From the NCBI GenBank assembly GCA_035295125.1, contig DATGJP010000077.1, positions 1 through 64,000 on the forward strand: a DNA stretch of 64,000 bases, written 5' to 3'. Positions 26,775 to 34,395 of this stretch are shown in pieces. Numbering within the stretch: the stretch's first letter is position 1; the number at the start of each line of letters is the position of its first letter. Position numbers and translations under genes: made by a program. Under the pieces are notes generated by a model. The model ran no database searches. It was not told the origin of the DNA and saw nothing but the letters and a program-made list of their open reading frames with translations. Source of the stretch: JAICMB01 sp035295125. GTDB lineage: Bacteria; Acidobacteriota; Terriglobia; Bryobacterales; Bryobacteraceae.

Positions 26775-28139
26775 ATGCCGTCACGAACCATCATTGCGAT
26801 TCTGACATTCGTGGTTCTCATCATGTCACTGCGGGCGCTGCCGGGCGACCGCTGGAGAATGCAGCCGGACCTGGGTTCGGTTCTGGATTTCCAGCCGCGG
26901 GACCTCCCCGCCCTGCCGCCGGCTCTTCCGAAGCTGGCGCCGACCAAGTACTCCCCCCACTCCAAAGCTCCCATCGTGGCAGCCGGGTTGACCGCTCCCG
27001 CCGGAAGCCTCGACCGCTTTTATCAGTCGCTTTGGCGGACCGAGAACCACGTACCGGGGGCGGTCACCCGAATCCTGCACTATGGCGATTCCCCGGTGAC
27101 GGCGGACTCCATCACGGCGGACGCCCGCTCGCTGTTCCATAACGCTTTTGGCGACGCCGGACATGGTTTTGTGCTGATCGCGAAACCCTGGGCCTGGTAC
27201 GGGCATCGAGGTATTGAGTTGAAGGGGAAGGGTTGGAAGATCGAAGCTGCGTCGCAATCGCGGGCCCGCGACGGATTCCACGGGCTGGGTGGCGTCAGTT
27301 TCACCGGAAGCGCCGGCGCTTACTCGGAAGTGACCCTACCCGACCGGCTGCACACGCGCGTGGAGGTGCAATACCTGAAAGAGCCGGACGGCGGAGTGTT
27401 CTCCGTCGAAGCGGGTGAGACGGTGCTCGGAGAAGTGCATACCTCGAGCGAAACGAAAGAGCCGGCCTTCACGGACTTTGACCTGCCGGCCCAAACGAAG
27501 ACCGTCACGGTTCGGGTCACTGCAGGAACAACGCGGCTGTTCGGATGGCAGTTCGAAAAAGTCGGTCCGGGGGTGGAATACGACAGCCTCGGCCTGAACG
27601 GCGCGCAGGTCCAAATGGCGCTACGGTCATTTGAACCGGGACAATGGGGGGTTGAACTGCAGCATGAGAACCCCGATCTCATCGTTCTTAACTACGGCAC
27701 CAACGAGAGTGTTTACCCCGACTACATCGACAAACTTTACGAGAAAGAGCTGACGGCGCTGGTTCTGCGGATCCGAAAACTGGCCCCCCAGAGCCCGCTT
27801 TTGATCATGAGCCCCATGGACCGGGGGGTGCGCGATTCCTTGGGCAATATCGTCACTCCTTCCGTGCTCCCCCAGATTGTCGAAATCCAGGCGCGCGTTG
27901 CCGCGGCTAATGGGCTTGCGTTCTTCAACACTTATGAGAGCATGGGAGGCGCCGGAACCATGGCAAAATGGTACAGTAAAACGCCACGAATGGTGAGTGC
28001 CGATTTCATGCATCCGCTGCCTCAGGGAGCGGCCATCGTGGGACGGTTATTCGAAGATGGCCTGACGAAGGGCTATACTCAGTTCAAGCAGAATCGTATG
28101 AACGAACGTACACAGGTCGCGGTGAAGACAGCCCAGTGA
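26775..28139 (+). CDS. SGNH/GDSL-hydrolase-fold protein 1 (membrane-anchored)
   Basis: The 454-residue protein has an N-terminal hydrophobic anchor (residues ~5-20), a Pro-rich linker, and an SGNH domain: block I HYGDSPVTADS with Ser106, block III NYGTNES (307-310), and the catalytic pair in ADFMHP (Asp410, His413). A jelly-roll-like carbohydrate-binding segment lies at ~170-265, inside the hydrolase, an arrangement shared with the next gene. All catalytic residues are kept. In operon with an MBOAT gene it probably acts like DltD or AlgJ/AlgX, placing an acyl group on an extracytoplasmic polymer. It lies 6 bp after the MBOAT gene, and its stop overlaps the next start. Confidence 0.85.
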   Translation: MPSRTIIAILTFVVLIMSLRALPGDRWRMQPDLGSVLDFQPRDLPALPPALPKLAPTKYSPHSKAPIVAAGLTAPAGSLDRFYQSLWRTENHVPGAVTRILHYGDSPVTADSITADARSLFHNAFGDAGHGFVLIAKPWAWYGHRGIELKGKGWKIEAASQSRARDGFHGLGGVSFTGSAGAYSEVTLPDRLHTRVEVQYLKEPDGGVFSVEAGETVLGEVHTSSETKEPAFTDFDLPAQTKTVTVRVTAGTTRLFGWQFEKVGPGVEYDSLGLNGAQVQMALRSFEPGQWGVELQHENPDLIVLNYGTNESVYPDYIDKLYEKELTALVLRIRKLAPQSPLLIMSPMDRGVRDSLGNIVTPSVLPQIVEIQARVAAANGLAFFNTYESMGGAGTMAKWYSKTPRMVSADFMHPLPQGAAIVGRLFEDGLTKGYTQFKQNRMNERTQVAVKTAQ

Positions 28140-29503
28140 GAAAGATCGCGCTACTTGCCGCATTGCTTCTCGCCATTGGCGTAGAAGGCGCGACCCTCAA
28201 GAAACACACCAGGAAGAAACACCCCGCGAGCCGGACCACAGCCAGCGCGGGCACGATTACACCACCTAAGAGGCGCTCGGTAATTCGTCGTGCGGTGGCT
28301 CACATTGTGCCGGTATCGGCGGCCGTACGGGCCCGAGCCGTCGAGAAGGCCAGCAACCAGGTACAGCCCCTGGCCGATGCATTCGACAACCCCGCGGCGT
28401 TAGTTCCTTTCTTCGAACGCCTGTACAGGCTGGAGCACGGGGGGGATTCAGTCCACGTCCTGCATTTCGGCGACTCGCACACGGCATCGGACGACCTGCC
28501 GGCGGCTTTACGCGCAGAATTCCAAAGCCGGTTCGGCAATGGCGGGCCGGGATTTGCCTTTGCCGGCCATCCCTTCAAGGGCTATCGCCGATTTGATGTG
28601 TCGGGTTCCAATTCGAACGACTGGTACACCGAAGGGATCGTGACGCGTCCCGACGACGGAAAAGAAGGGCTCGGCGGCATCAGCCTGCAGACCACGGCGC
28701 CAGGACAGACCATCTCGTTCACGGCTGAGGCCGATCAACTGGAGCTGTATTGCCTGCGCCAGCCCGATGGCGGCGGCATGCAGTTCTACGTGGACGGCTC
28801 GCCAGTGGAGACCATCGATACTTCAGGTCAATTCGGCTCCGATTTCTTCAGCTATGTGCCGGCTGCCGGAGTGCATCAGTACGAGCTGGTAACGGCGACG
28901 AGCGCGCCGGTTCGAGTTTTCGGGTGGGTGGCTCAGAACCATCAGGGCATCACGTGGGAAACACTGGGGATTAACGGCGCCTCAGCGGACATTCTGCTGA
29001 ACTGGGACGAGAACCTTTTCGATTCTCAAATCGCACGGCGCGATCCGGCGCTGGTGGTTCTTGCATACGGAACGAATGAAGCGGTTCGGCCGCGCTTTGA
29101 TGCGATGGCCTACCGCGAATCGTTCCGTCAGGTGCTGCAGCGCATTCGGCACGCCTCGCCGGCGACGTCGATTCTCGTCGTCGGCCCGCCGGATTGCATG
29201 CGAAACGCTCGTGGCCAGTTGGCAACGTTCGGCCATCTCGACGAGATTATCGACATCCAGCGCGCAGTTGCACGGGAAGAGGGTTGCGCGTTTTGGGACT
29301 GGCGCCGCCGCATGGGTGGGCCAGGCTCGAAACGAACCTGGGTCCAGGCCGGTTTCGCGCAGAGCGATTACGTGCATTTCACCAGTTCGGGATATCAGCT
29401 CATAGGAAAGGGCCTTTCATCCGATCTGCTTCTACAGTACTCATCCTTTCTCAACGTAAGATCGGAAATCGCGAATGAACAACAAGCAAGAAAAGATCAG
29501 TGA
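28136..29503 (+). CDS. SGNH/GDSL-hydrolase-fold protein 2 (secreted)
   Basis: The 455-residue protein is a paralogue of the preceding one. A signal peptide (~1-19) is followed by a Lys/Arg-rich, low-complexity linker (KKHTRKKHPASRTT). The SGNH domain has LHFGDSHTASDD with Ser114, AYGTNEA (311-314) and SDYVHFTSSGY with Asp411 and His414. The same inserted beta domain (~170-270) is present. The GTG start overlaps the upstream stop by 4 bp (GTGA), and its own end overlaps the carrier-protein gene by 29 bp. Two SGNH proteins may pass the acyl group in sequence or differ in acceptor. Confidence 0.85.
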   Translation: MRKIALLAALLLAIGVEGATLKKHTRKKHPASRTTASAGTITPPKRRSVIRRAVAHIVPVSAAVRARAVEKASNQVQPLADAFDNPAALVPFFERLYRLEHGGDSVHVLHFGDSHTASDDLPAALRAEFQSRFGNGGPGFAFAGHPFKGYRRFDVSGSNSNDWYTEGIVTRPDDGKEGLGGISLQTTAPGQTISFTAEADQLELYCLRQPDGGGMQFYVDGSPVETIDTSGQFGSDFFSYVPAAGVHQYELVTATSAPVRVFGWVAQNHQGITWETLGINGASADILLNWDENLFDSQIARRDPALVVLAYGTNEAVRPRFDAMAYRESFRQVLQRIRHASPATSILVVGPPDCMRNARGQLATFGHLDEIIDIQRAVAREEGCAFWDWRRRMGGPGSKRTWVQAGFAQSDYVHFTSSGYQLIGKGLSSDLLLQYSSFLNVRSEIANEQQARKDQ

Positions 29504-29711
29504 GATTCTCTCCCGCGTTTCGGGTAAAGACGAGACGCCGGGGCCGGATGAATCGCTTTTCGATTCCGGCTATCTCGATTCCTTTGCCCTCGCCGATGTT
29601 GTGGCAGAACTGGAACAGGCGTTCGGGATCAGCATTCCCGATACCGATCTAAATCCCCGCCGTTTTGAATCCATCGCTCTTATAGAAAGATACGTTCAGT
29701 CGAAGCTGTGA
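29475..29711 (+). CDS. Acyl carrier protein (DltC-like motif)
   Basis: The 78-residue four-helix carrier has the phosphopantetheine attachment site FDSGYLDSFALADVV, with Ser36. The LDSF form resembles the D-alanyl carrier protein DltC (GLLDSFGT) more than the DSLD of fatty-acid AcpP. Its charge is acidic in helix II, as needed for partner binding. It starts 29 bp inside the preceding gene and ends within a 4-bp overlap with the KASIII gene, so it is tightly co-translated. It probably carries the acyl group to the MBOAT protein. It needs a phosphopantetheinyl transferase from elsewhere. Confidence 0.9.
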   Translation: MNNKQEKISEILSRVSGKDETPGPDESLFDSGYLDSFALADVVAELEQAFGISIPDTDLNPRRFESIALIERYVQSKL

Positions 29712-30646
29712 AGAACGCTTTCGTATCGGGCTTCGGGGCATACCTGCCGTCGCGGGTCGTGACCAACGCAGAGATCGCGTCGCGCGTTGGCCGCACGACG
29801 GAATGGATCCTACAGGTCTCGGGAATCGCGGAACGCCGCTATGCCGCGGACGACGAAGATGTCGCCGATATGGCAGCGGCCGCGGGCCAGGATTGTCTCC
29901 AGAGAATCGGCGTGGATGCAGGCGCGATCGGATTGCTCCTGGTTTCTTCGGGCTCGTCGAGCCGTCGCTTTCCCGGCCCCGCTCCCGAGACAGCCAAAGC
30001 ACTCGGGCTAGGTGAAATCCCCGCGATCGATCTTCCCTTGGCTAGTGCCGGTTCGCTGTTCGGAATGGCGCTGGCGGCGGATCTTGCGACGGCCTACGGC
30101 AATGTTCTGGTGATCGCTTCCGAGAAAATGTCGGCAGTGATGGCCGCCGAGCCCGCGGACCAGAATACGACCATCCTTTTTGGAGATGGCGCCGGAGCCT
30201 GCCTGATCTCGCCGAGCGCCGGCTCGTTTTGTATCACCGATACCCTGATTCAAAGCGACGGTTCGTTCGCGCGCGATCTCGCGCTGCCTCTTAGCGGGCC
30301 GCTGTCCATGAATGGACGGTCTGTCATCATGCAGGCATCGCGAAAGATGCCGCGGGCCATCGTGGAACTGCTGACGCGCAACCACCTGAAGGGCAACGAT
30401 GTCGGCGCCTTCCTCCTGCATCAAGCCAACCAGAACCTGATCGACAAGGTGGCGCGCTCGGTGGGAGTGGAGTCGGGCCGTTTCTTCAGCAATATCGAGC
30501 GTTACGGCAACACATCGTCAGCATCCATGCTGATCGCTGCAGCGGAGTGGGCGGCAACGACGAGCCGCGAGCCCGGGCGGCATATCTGCTTCACAGCCTT
30601 TGGAGCGGGCTTTCATTGGGGTGCTCTGCTAGCGCGTGAATGCTGA
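29708..30646 (+). CDS. KASIII (FabH)-like protein with Cys-to-Ser active site
   Basis: The 312-residue thiolase-fold protein aligns along the whole FabH length: TTEWILQVSGIAERRYA, the nucleophile loop PAIDLPLASAGSLFGM, FGDGAGACLISPS, LLHQANQNLIDKVA and YGNTSSAS. FabH's catalytic Cys (in AAACAGF) is Ser113 here, codon AGT at 30044-30046. The His (HQAN) and Asn (GNTS) are kept. Serine at this place, as in DpsC, favours acyl transfer from CoA without normal condensation. Loading of the operon's carrier protein from an acyl-CoA is therefore inferred. The GTG start overlaps the carrier gene stop (GTGA). It ends the operon. Confidence 0.9.
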   Translation: MKNAFVSGFGAYLPSRVVTNAEIASRVGRTTEWILQVSGIAERRYAADDEDVADMAAAAGQDCLQRIGVDAGAIGLLLVSSGSSSRRFPGPAPETAKALGLGEIPAIDLPLASAGSLFGMALAADLATAYGNVLVIASEKMSAVMAAEPADQNTTILFGDGAGACLISPSAGSFCITDTLIQSDGSFARDLALPLSGPLSMNGRSVIMQASRKMPRAIVELLTRNHLKGNDVGAFLLHQANQNLIDKVARSVGVESGRFFSNIERYGNTSSASMLIAAAEWAATTSREPGRHICFTAFGAGFHWGALLAREC

Positions 30647-30693
30647 AGTTTCTCTACAGAATTTCATATCGCACGCCGATGAGAGCAATATGA

Positions 30694-30728
30694 CCTCAGT
30701 ACTACAACCGTAATACACCTTACTGAGG
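30694..30728. terminator. Inverted repeat after the MBOAT operon (possible terminator)
   Basis: CCTCAGTA (30694-30701) and TACTGAGG (30721-30728) form a perfect 8-bp stem with a 19-base loop, 47 bp after the KASIII stop. No T-run follows. Further short GC palindromes (CACGGCCCGTG, 30739-30749) lie behind it. Confidence 0.35.
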
Positions 30729-30754
30729 CGCTGGGGGACACGGCCCGTGACGGG

Positions 30755-30783
30755 TTGACCCACAGCTCAAATTGAGATAAAGT
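30755..30783 (+). promoter_or_regulatory. Likely sigma70 promoter of the lytic transglycosylase gene
   Basis: TTGACC (30755-30760) and TAAAGT (30778-30783) are spaced by 17 bp, with about 35 bases of leader before the start at 30825. Confidence 0.45.
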
Positions 30784-30824
30784 CAAGAATTCGTAGTAGT
30801 TGAAACTTGTTTGTAAGGATGGCG

Positions 30825-32567
30825 ATGACCCCAAGTCACCGGCTGTATGTCCTGATCATTACAATTGCGTTTGCTTCTGTTTTATGTAGTTGCGTGTCGA
30901 CGCATCCGCAGCGCCAGTTCGCGATGTCGTTCCTGCCTGCCCCCCTCCCCGTTGAAGTCGACACTCAACCGACGGTTCCGGTTCCTTCCGGTCTCTACCA
31001 ACATTCGATGCCGAATCTCGTCCAAACGACTCTTCCGGCTATCGATTGGCCGACCGAAGTGGAAAGCCGGATCGTCAGAGCAAACGAACGGTTTGAGTCT
31101 GGAAAACGAGAGTACCAGCGCGGGGACCTCGAAGCGGCCCGCCGCGACTTCAACCGTGCCCTCGATATCCTTCTGACAGCCCCCGACAACCTCCCGAACC
31201 GTCAAAAACTGGAACGGAGGCTGGACGACCTGTCAGACCTGATCTACCGCTATGACCTGGACGAACTTGGTTCGGGCGAAAAGCGGACCGAGGTTGTATA
31301 TGATAAGTCTCCGTTGGACGGCATCCTGGAGATGACCTTCCCGATCGATCCGAGCATCAAGTCGAAGGTGTTGGACGAGATCGCCGCCACGGTTTCTCAG
31401 CTTCCCCTGGAGATGACGGACGAAGTCCTCGGATACATCCATTATTTCTCGACGGATCGCGGCAAGAAGGTTCTCACCAGCGGTCTGAAGCGGGCCGGAC
31501 GTTACAAGCCCCTGATCCAGCGGATTCTCGACGAAGAGGGTGTGCCGCAGGAGTTGATCTACCTGGCGCAGGCTGAATCGGGATTCCTGCCGAGAGCGGT
31601 TTCCTACAAGCAGGCGACAGGCATGTGGCAGTTTGTTCAATTCCGCGGCCGCGAGTATGGGCTCGATCAGACTCCAGGTTCGGATGACCGGCTGGATCCG
31701 GAAAAGGCGACCCGGGCGGCCGCAAAGCATCTGCACGACCTCTATTCGCATTTCGGCGATTGGTACCTGGCGATGGCGGCGTACAATTGCGGACCCGGCT
31801 GCGTAGATCATGCGATCCAGCGGACAGGTTATGCCGATTTCTGGGAACTGTCGCGATTGAATGTTCTGCCTAAGCAGACGATCAACTACGTCCCTCTTAT
31901 TCTCGCGATGACGATTATGGGTAAGAACCCAAAGGACTATGGTCTTGAGGAGATCGACCCGGATCAGCCCATCGAGTATGACACGCTGCCGTTAAAGTCT
32001 GCGACCAGCCTGTCATTGATTGCCGATGTAGCGGATCGACCCATTGCCGAGATCCGCGACTTGAACCCCGCGCTGCTCAAATCGGTTGCGCCTGCCGGCT
32101 ACGCCGTACACATCCCCAAGGGGTCTTTGAGCCCGGTTCTGACTGCGCTCGAGAATGTTCCCCAGGATAAGCGAGCGAGTTGGCGGATGCATCGCGTGGA
32201 ACGCGGCGAGACCCTGGCGCAGATTGCGAAACAGTTCAATACTCCGGCGACGACCATCGCGTCGGTGAACAACCGGTTTGCAGAAGCCCCGGAAGAAGGC
32301 GACTTCCTGATCATTCCGGCCACGTATACTCCGGATGCTCCTGCGGTGAAGTTGCGGGCTCACACGAGTTCGAGCCACGGGGTTTCCGGCCGCACGACTT
32401 CGAGCCGCAGGGCTGCGATCTTCGGGAGCCGGGGGCGCACAGGTAGGTCTTCTTCGCAGAAGGCCGCGGCACAGCGCCTTCCGGATCGCGTACTGCACAA
32501 GAAGGCGGCCGCAAAGACGATACGGACGGCCAATGCGTCGCTCAGTTCTAGCCGGGGAGCGGAGTAA
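30825..32567 (+). CDS. Membrane-bound lytic murein transglycosylase D-like lipoprotein
   Basis: The 580-residue protein has a lipoprotein-type signal (Cys near residue 24 in VLCSC). The SLT catalytic domain has the essential Glu in LIYLAQAESGFLPRAVS and the block ATGMWQFVQFRGREYGL, plus AMAAYNCGPG. Two LysM-like repeats follow (~residues 390-435 and 455-500), the second being clear: HRVERGETLAQIAKQFN. The C-terminal ~80 residues are basic and low-complexity. It cleaves peptidoglycan to anhydromuropeptides at the outer membrane. The ATG at 30825 was preferred over 30819 and a TTG at 30807 because AAGGA is correctly spaced only for it. Confidence 0.9.
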   Translation: MTPSHRLYVLIITIAFASVLCSCVSTHPQRQFAMSFLPAPLPVEVDTQPTVPVPSGLYQHSMPNLVQTTLPAIDWPTEVESRIVRANERFESGKREYQRGDLEAARRDFNRALDILLTAPDNLPNRQKLERRLDDLSDLIYRYDLDELGSGEKRTEVVYDKSPLDGILEMTFPIDPSIKSKVLDEIAATVSQLPLEMTDEVLGYIHYFSTDRGKKVLTSGLKRAGRYKPLIQRILDEEGVPQELIYLAQAESGFLPRAVSYKQATGMWQFVQFRGREYGLDQTPGSDDRLDPEKATRAAAKHLHDLYSHFGDWYLAMAAYNCGPGCVDHAIQRTGYADFWELSRLNVLPKQTINYVPLILAMTIMGKNPKDYGLEEIDPDQPIEYDTLPLKSATSLSLIADVADRPIAEIRDLNPALLKSVAPAGYAVHIPKGSLSPVLTALENVPQDKRASWRMHRVERGETLAQIAKQFNTPATTIASVNNRFAEAPEEGDFLIIPATYTPDAPAVKLRAHTSSSHGVSGRTTSSRRAAIFGSRGRTGRSSSQKAAAQRLPDRVLHKKAAAKTIRTANASLSSSRGAE

Positions 32568-32579
32568 GCAAGTCCACAA

Positions 32580-32615
32580 GGCGGATTCCCAATCCGCCGC
32601 AGATTAACAATCTGC
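32580..32615. repeat. Two tandem perfect hairpins after the transglycosylase gene
   Basis: GGCGGATT-ccc-AATCCGCC (32580-32598) is followed at once by GCAGATT-aac-AATCTGC (32599-32615). Each stem is perfect with a 3-base loop. No T-run follows, so REP-like elements are more likely than a classical terminator. The rest of the gap to 32780 holds further short palindromes, such as GGTTGCAACC near 32644. Confidence 0.6.
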
Positions 32616-32780
32616 ATCACTGATTGGGGTTTGGCACTGCGCAGGTTGCAACCCTATGCCGCTCACTTTCCAGAAACGACCGAATCAGCGATACAGTAAT
32701 GGCAGGGCTGCATCCTGCGACTCGGGTTTTCGCTTGTGCGCAGCCTGAAGGTTGCACTACCGCGACCCGGTGCTGTTACG

Positions 32781-33365
32781 TCAGGCCGCGTTGTGCAATT
32801 GGTATAGCGGTGTCTTCAATAGCGGTGCGCGGATGGGGCACACCTTCGGCGGAGGCGGTTCGATCGGCGCCACCTTCTTCACGCTCGGCCCGAAATACTC
32901 ACTCAGTGGGTATAAGCCGTAGGGCTCCAGTTCACGAAAGACCCGTCCCAGTTGTTGCTGGATGCGATATACCGCGTGGAAGTAAGTGCCGCGATCGATT
33001 TTCAACTTACGTGTACAGAGCCGCCAGTCCGCCCCAAGCAGAAAGTGATATTTAAAAATGCGGTATTCGAAGTCGCCAAGGTGACGGCGGCTCACGAGGC
33101 AGAAGTCAGCAATATACTCTTCGTCTTTGCGGCCGCAGAAGCGCCGCGGCGTCCTTCCGGGAACAACCTCCAGGTTCGTGCGCGTCATGTATTTCTCCTG
33201 AGTCGCGCAATGCTGAAAGCGCGCGTAGCAGGCGCGAAAGATGGCACGGAGCACGCAATTACACGGCTCGTGACCGGCCTCATTTCCCGAGCGCAAACCC
33301 AGTCCATGACAGTGGGCGCACATGGGAGCAGCTAACGCCAAAGTTTCAGATCTCGTCCAATTCAT
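32781..33365 (-). CDS. Uncharacterised Cys-rich (putative Zn-binding) protein
   Basis: The 194-residue protein is not recognised. The N-terminal part has a DnaJ-like CxxCxGxG element (CAHCHGLGLRSG), then PCNC and further Cys residues near 46 and 53, which could bind zinc. The middle (about residues 80-150) is rich in aromatic and Arg residues (FEYRIFKYHFLLGADWRLCTRKL) and resembles a helix-turn-helix-like DNA-binding region. The C-terminus is Pro-rich. The ATG has a good site (AGAAGGAA, five bases upstream). It is divergent from the XRE regulator, with 280 bp of lower-GC sequence between them, and may be a DNA-binding protein. Confidence 0.6.
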   Translation of the reverse strand: MNWTRSETLALAAPMCAHCHGLGLRSGNEAGHEPCNCVLRAIFRACYARFQHCATQEKYMTRTNLEVVPGRTPRRFCGRKDEEYIADFCLVSRRHLGDFEYRIFKYHFLLGADWRLCTRKLKIDRGTYFHAVYRIQQQLGRVFRELEPYGLYPLSEYFGPSVKKVAPIEPPPPKVCPIRAPLLKTPLYQLHNAA

Positions 33366-33645
33366 TGGTTTCCTTCTCTAAAGCGACAACGTCTCGGGGG
33401 AGGGCTGCCGATTCACAATGCGATTCATGTCTACAATCCTAATTTGAGAGAGAGAGAAGTCAACGCAAAACGAACGATTCTCACTTGATTTCTCGACTAC
33501 GCGATGATACTCCTTCACTATCCGTTTCAAAGCACGGGAATTATTGAGACTGCCGCCACTAGTACTTTAGTCCTACAAGCTGATAGACTCAGAGTTAGCT
33601 ATCTCACCCTATTTCTCCAAGAAATAAGGAGGTCATGGTTCGGGA
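33366..33645. promoter_or_regulatory. Divergent intergenic region, AT-richer than surroundings
   Basis: This 280-bp spacer between the Cys-rich protein gene and the XRE gene is clearly less GC-rich than flanking DNA. It includes a GAGAGAGAGA stretch (~33447-33456) and ends with a strong AAGGAGGT site at 33626-33633. No confident promoter pair or RNA gene was identified. Confidence 0.4.
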
Positions 33646-34395
33646 GTGACCTTTCGCGATTTGCATTCGCGACTCCTGCTGCAACTCCGTTCGCGCGTAC
33701 GCAATGGAGAGGTGACCGAGCGTGTGCTCGCCCGGCAGGTAGGTATATCGCAACCACACATGAATAACGTGCTGAAAGGAAGAAAAACTCTCTCCTACAG
33801 GCTCGCCGATACTCTATTAAAATACTTTAATATCTCGCTTCTGGACCTTGTTTCCGACAACGAACTGCGAGCACACCTCTGGTTTCGAACGAATTTGCCC
33901 TGCCAGGTGCAGGCGCCGATGTACACCTCCGGAGTCGGACCGGGCCCGTGCTGGTCAGCGCGGTTCCTACGAAGCAGGCTGCTCAGCGTACCGTTTGTCG
34001 ATTGCGCAAACCGCAGGAGGCTGGCGCTCGCGCGATTGCGGCCCGATCCGCGGATGCCGGCAACAAGCCACGAGTATGATTTAACCCTGATTGATACGTC
34101 GGTTGGGGCCAGGAAGGGCGACTCTCCCGAGAGTCTGTTCGTAATTTGCCTCAATGGTGACGCGCGATTGAGATGGATCCGGTCGGGAGCGGAACATCTC
34201 TACCTGGCTGATGAGTTTTCTCTGAGCAGACCGTCGCTTTGGGAGCCAATTCGCGTCAATCCAGGTGAAATCCTGAGATACATCAAGGGACGGGTAGTGT
34301 GGTTGGGCATGGAAAAGTCCTTAATACCACCCATCACTGGCCATGCCTACACAGATGCCGCCGCCCCTCCGCCACCGCGGCAGATTTCTTCGTAG
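33646..34395 (+). CDS. XRE-type transcriptional regulator with unknown C-terminal domain
   Basis: The 249-residue protein has an N-terminal lambda-repressor-like helix-turn-helix (about residues 14-62: VTERVLARQVGISQPHMNNVLKGRKTL). The following ~180 residues are unrecognised and may form a ligand-binding cupin-like domain (ESLFVICLNGDARLRWIRSGAE). The start is GTG; AAGGAGGT is twelve bases upstream, and a four-codon frame beginning ATG at 33635 ends exactly over this GTG (GTGA). The last 49 bp overlap tail-to-tail with the GT4 gene. It probably regulates the divergent Cys-rich protein gene. Confidence 0.7.
   Translation: MTFRDLHSRLLLQLRSRVRNGEVTERVLARQVGISQPHMNNVLKGRKTLSYRLADTLLKYFNISLLDLVSDNELRAHLWFRTNLPCQVQAPMYTSGVGPGPCWSARFLRSRLLSVPFVDCANRRRLALARLRPDPRMPATSHEYDLTLIDTSVGARKGDSPESLFVICLNGDARLRWIRSGAEHLYLADEFSLSRPSLWEPIRVNPGEILRYIKGRVVWLGMEKSLIPPITGHAYTDAAAPPPPRQISS

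Noticed and set aside
25374..30646. Ordinary alginate- or cellulose-acetylation cluster
   Set aside because: The MBOAT and SGNH parts would fit, but those clusters lack a dedicated carrier protein and a KASIII-type gene.
25374..30646. True dlt operon
   Set aside because: No AMP-forming D-alanine ligase (DltA) is present, and the organism's markers point to a Gram-negative-type acidobacterium without teichoic acids.
32568..32780. tRNA gene or small RNA in the gap after the transglycosylase gene
   Set aside because: Only short tandem palindromes were seen; no cloverleaf or T-loop sequence.
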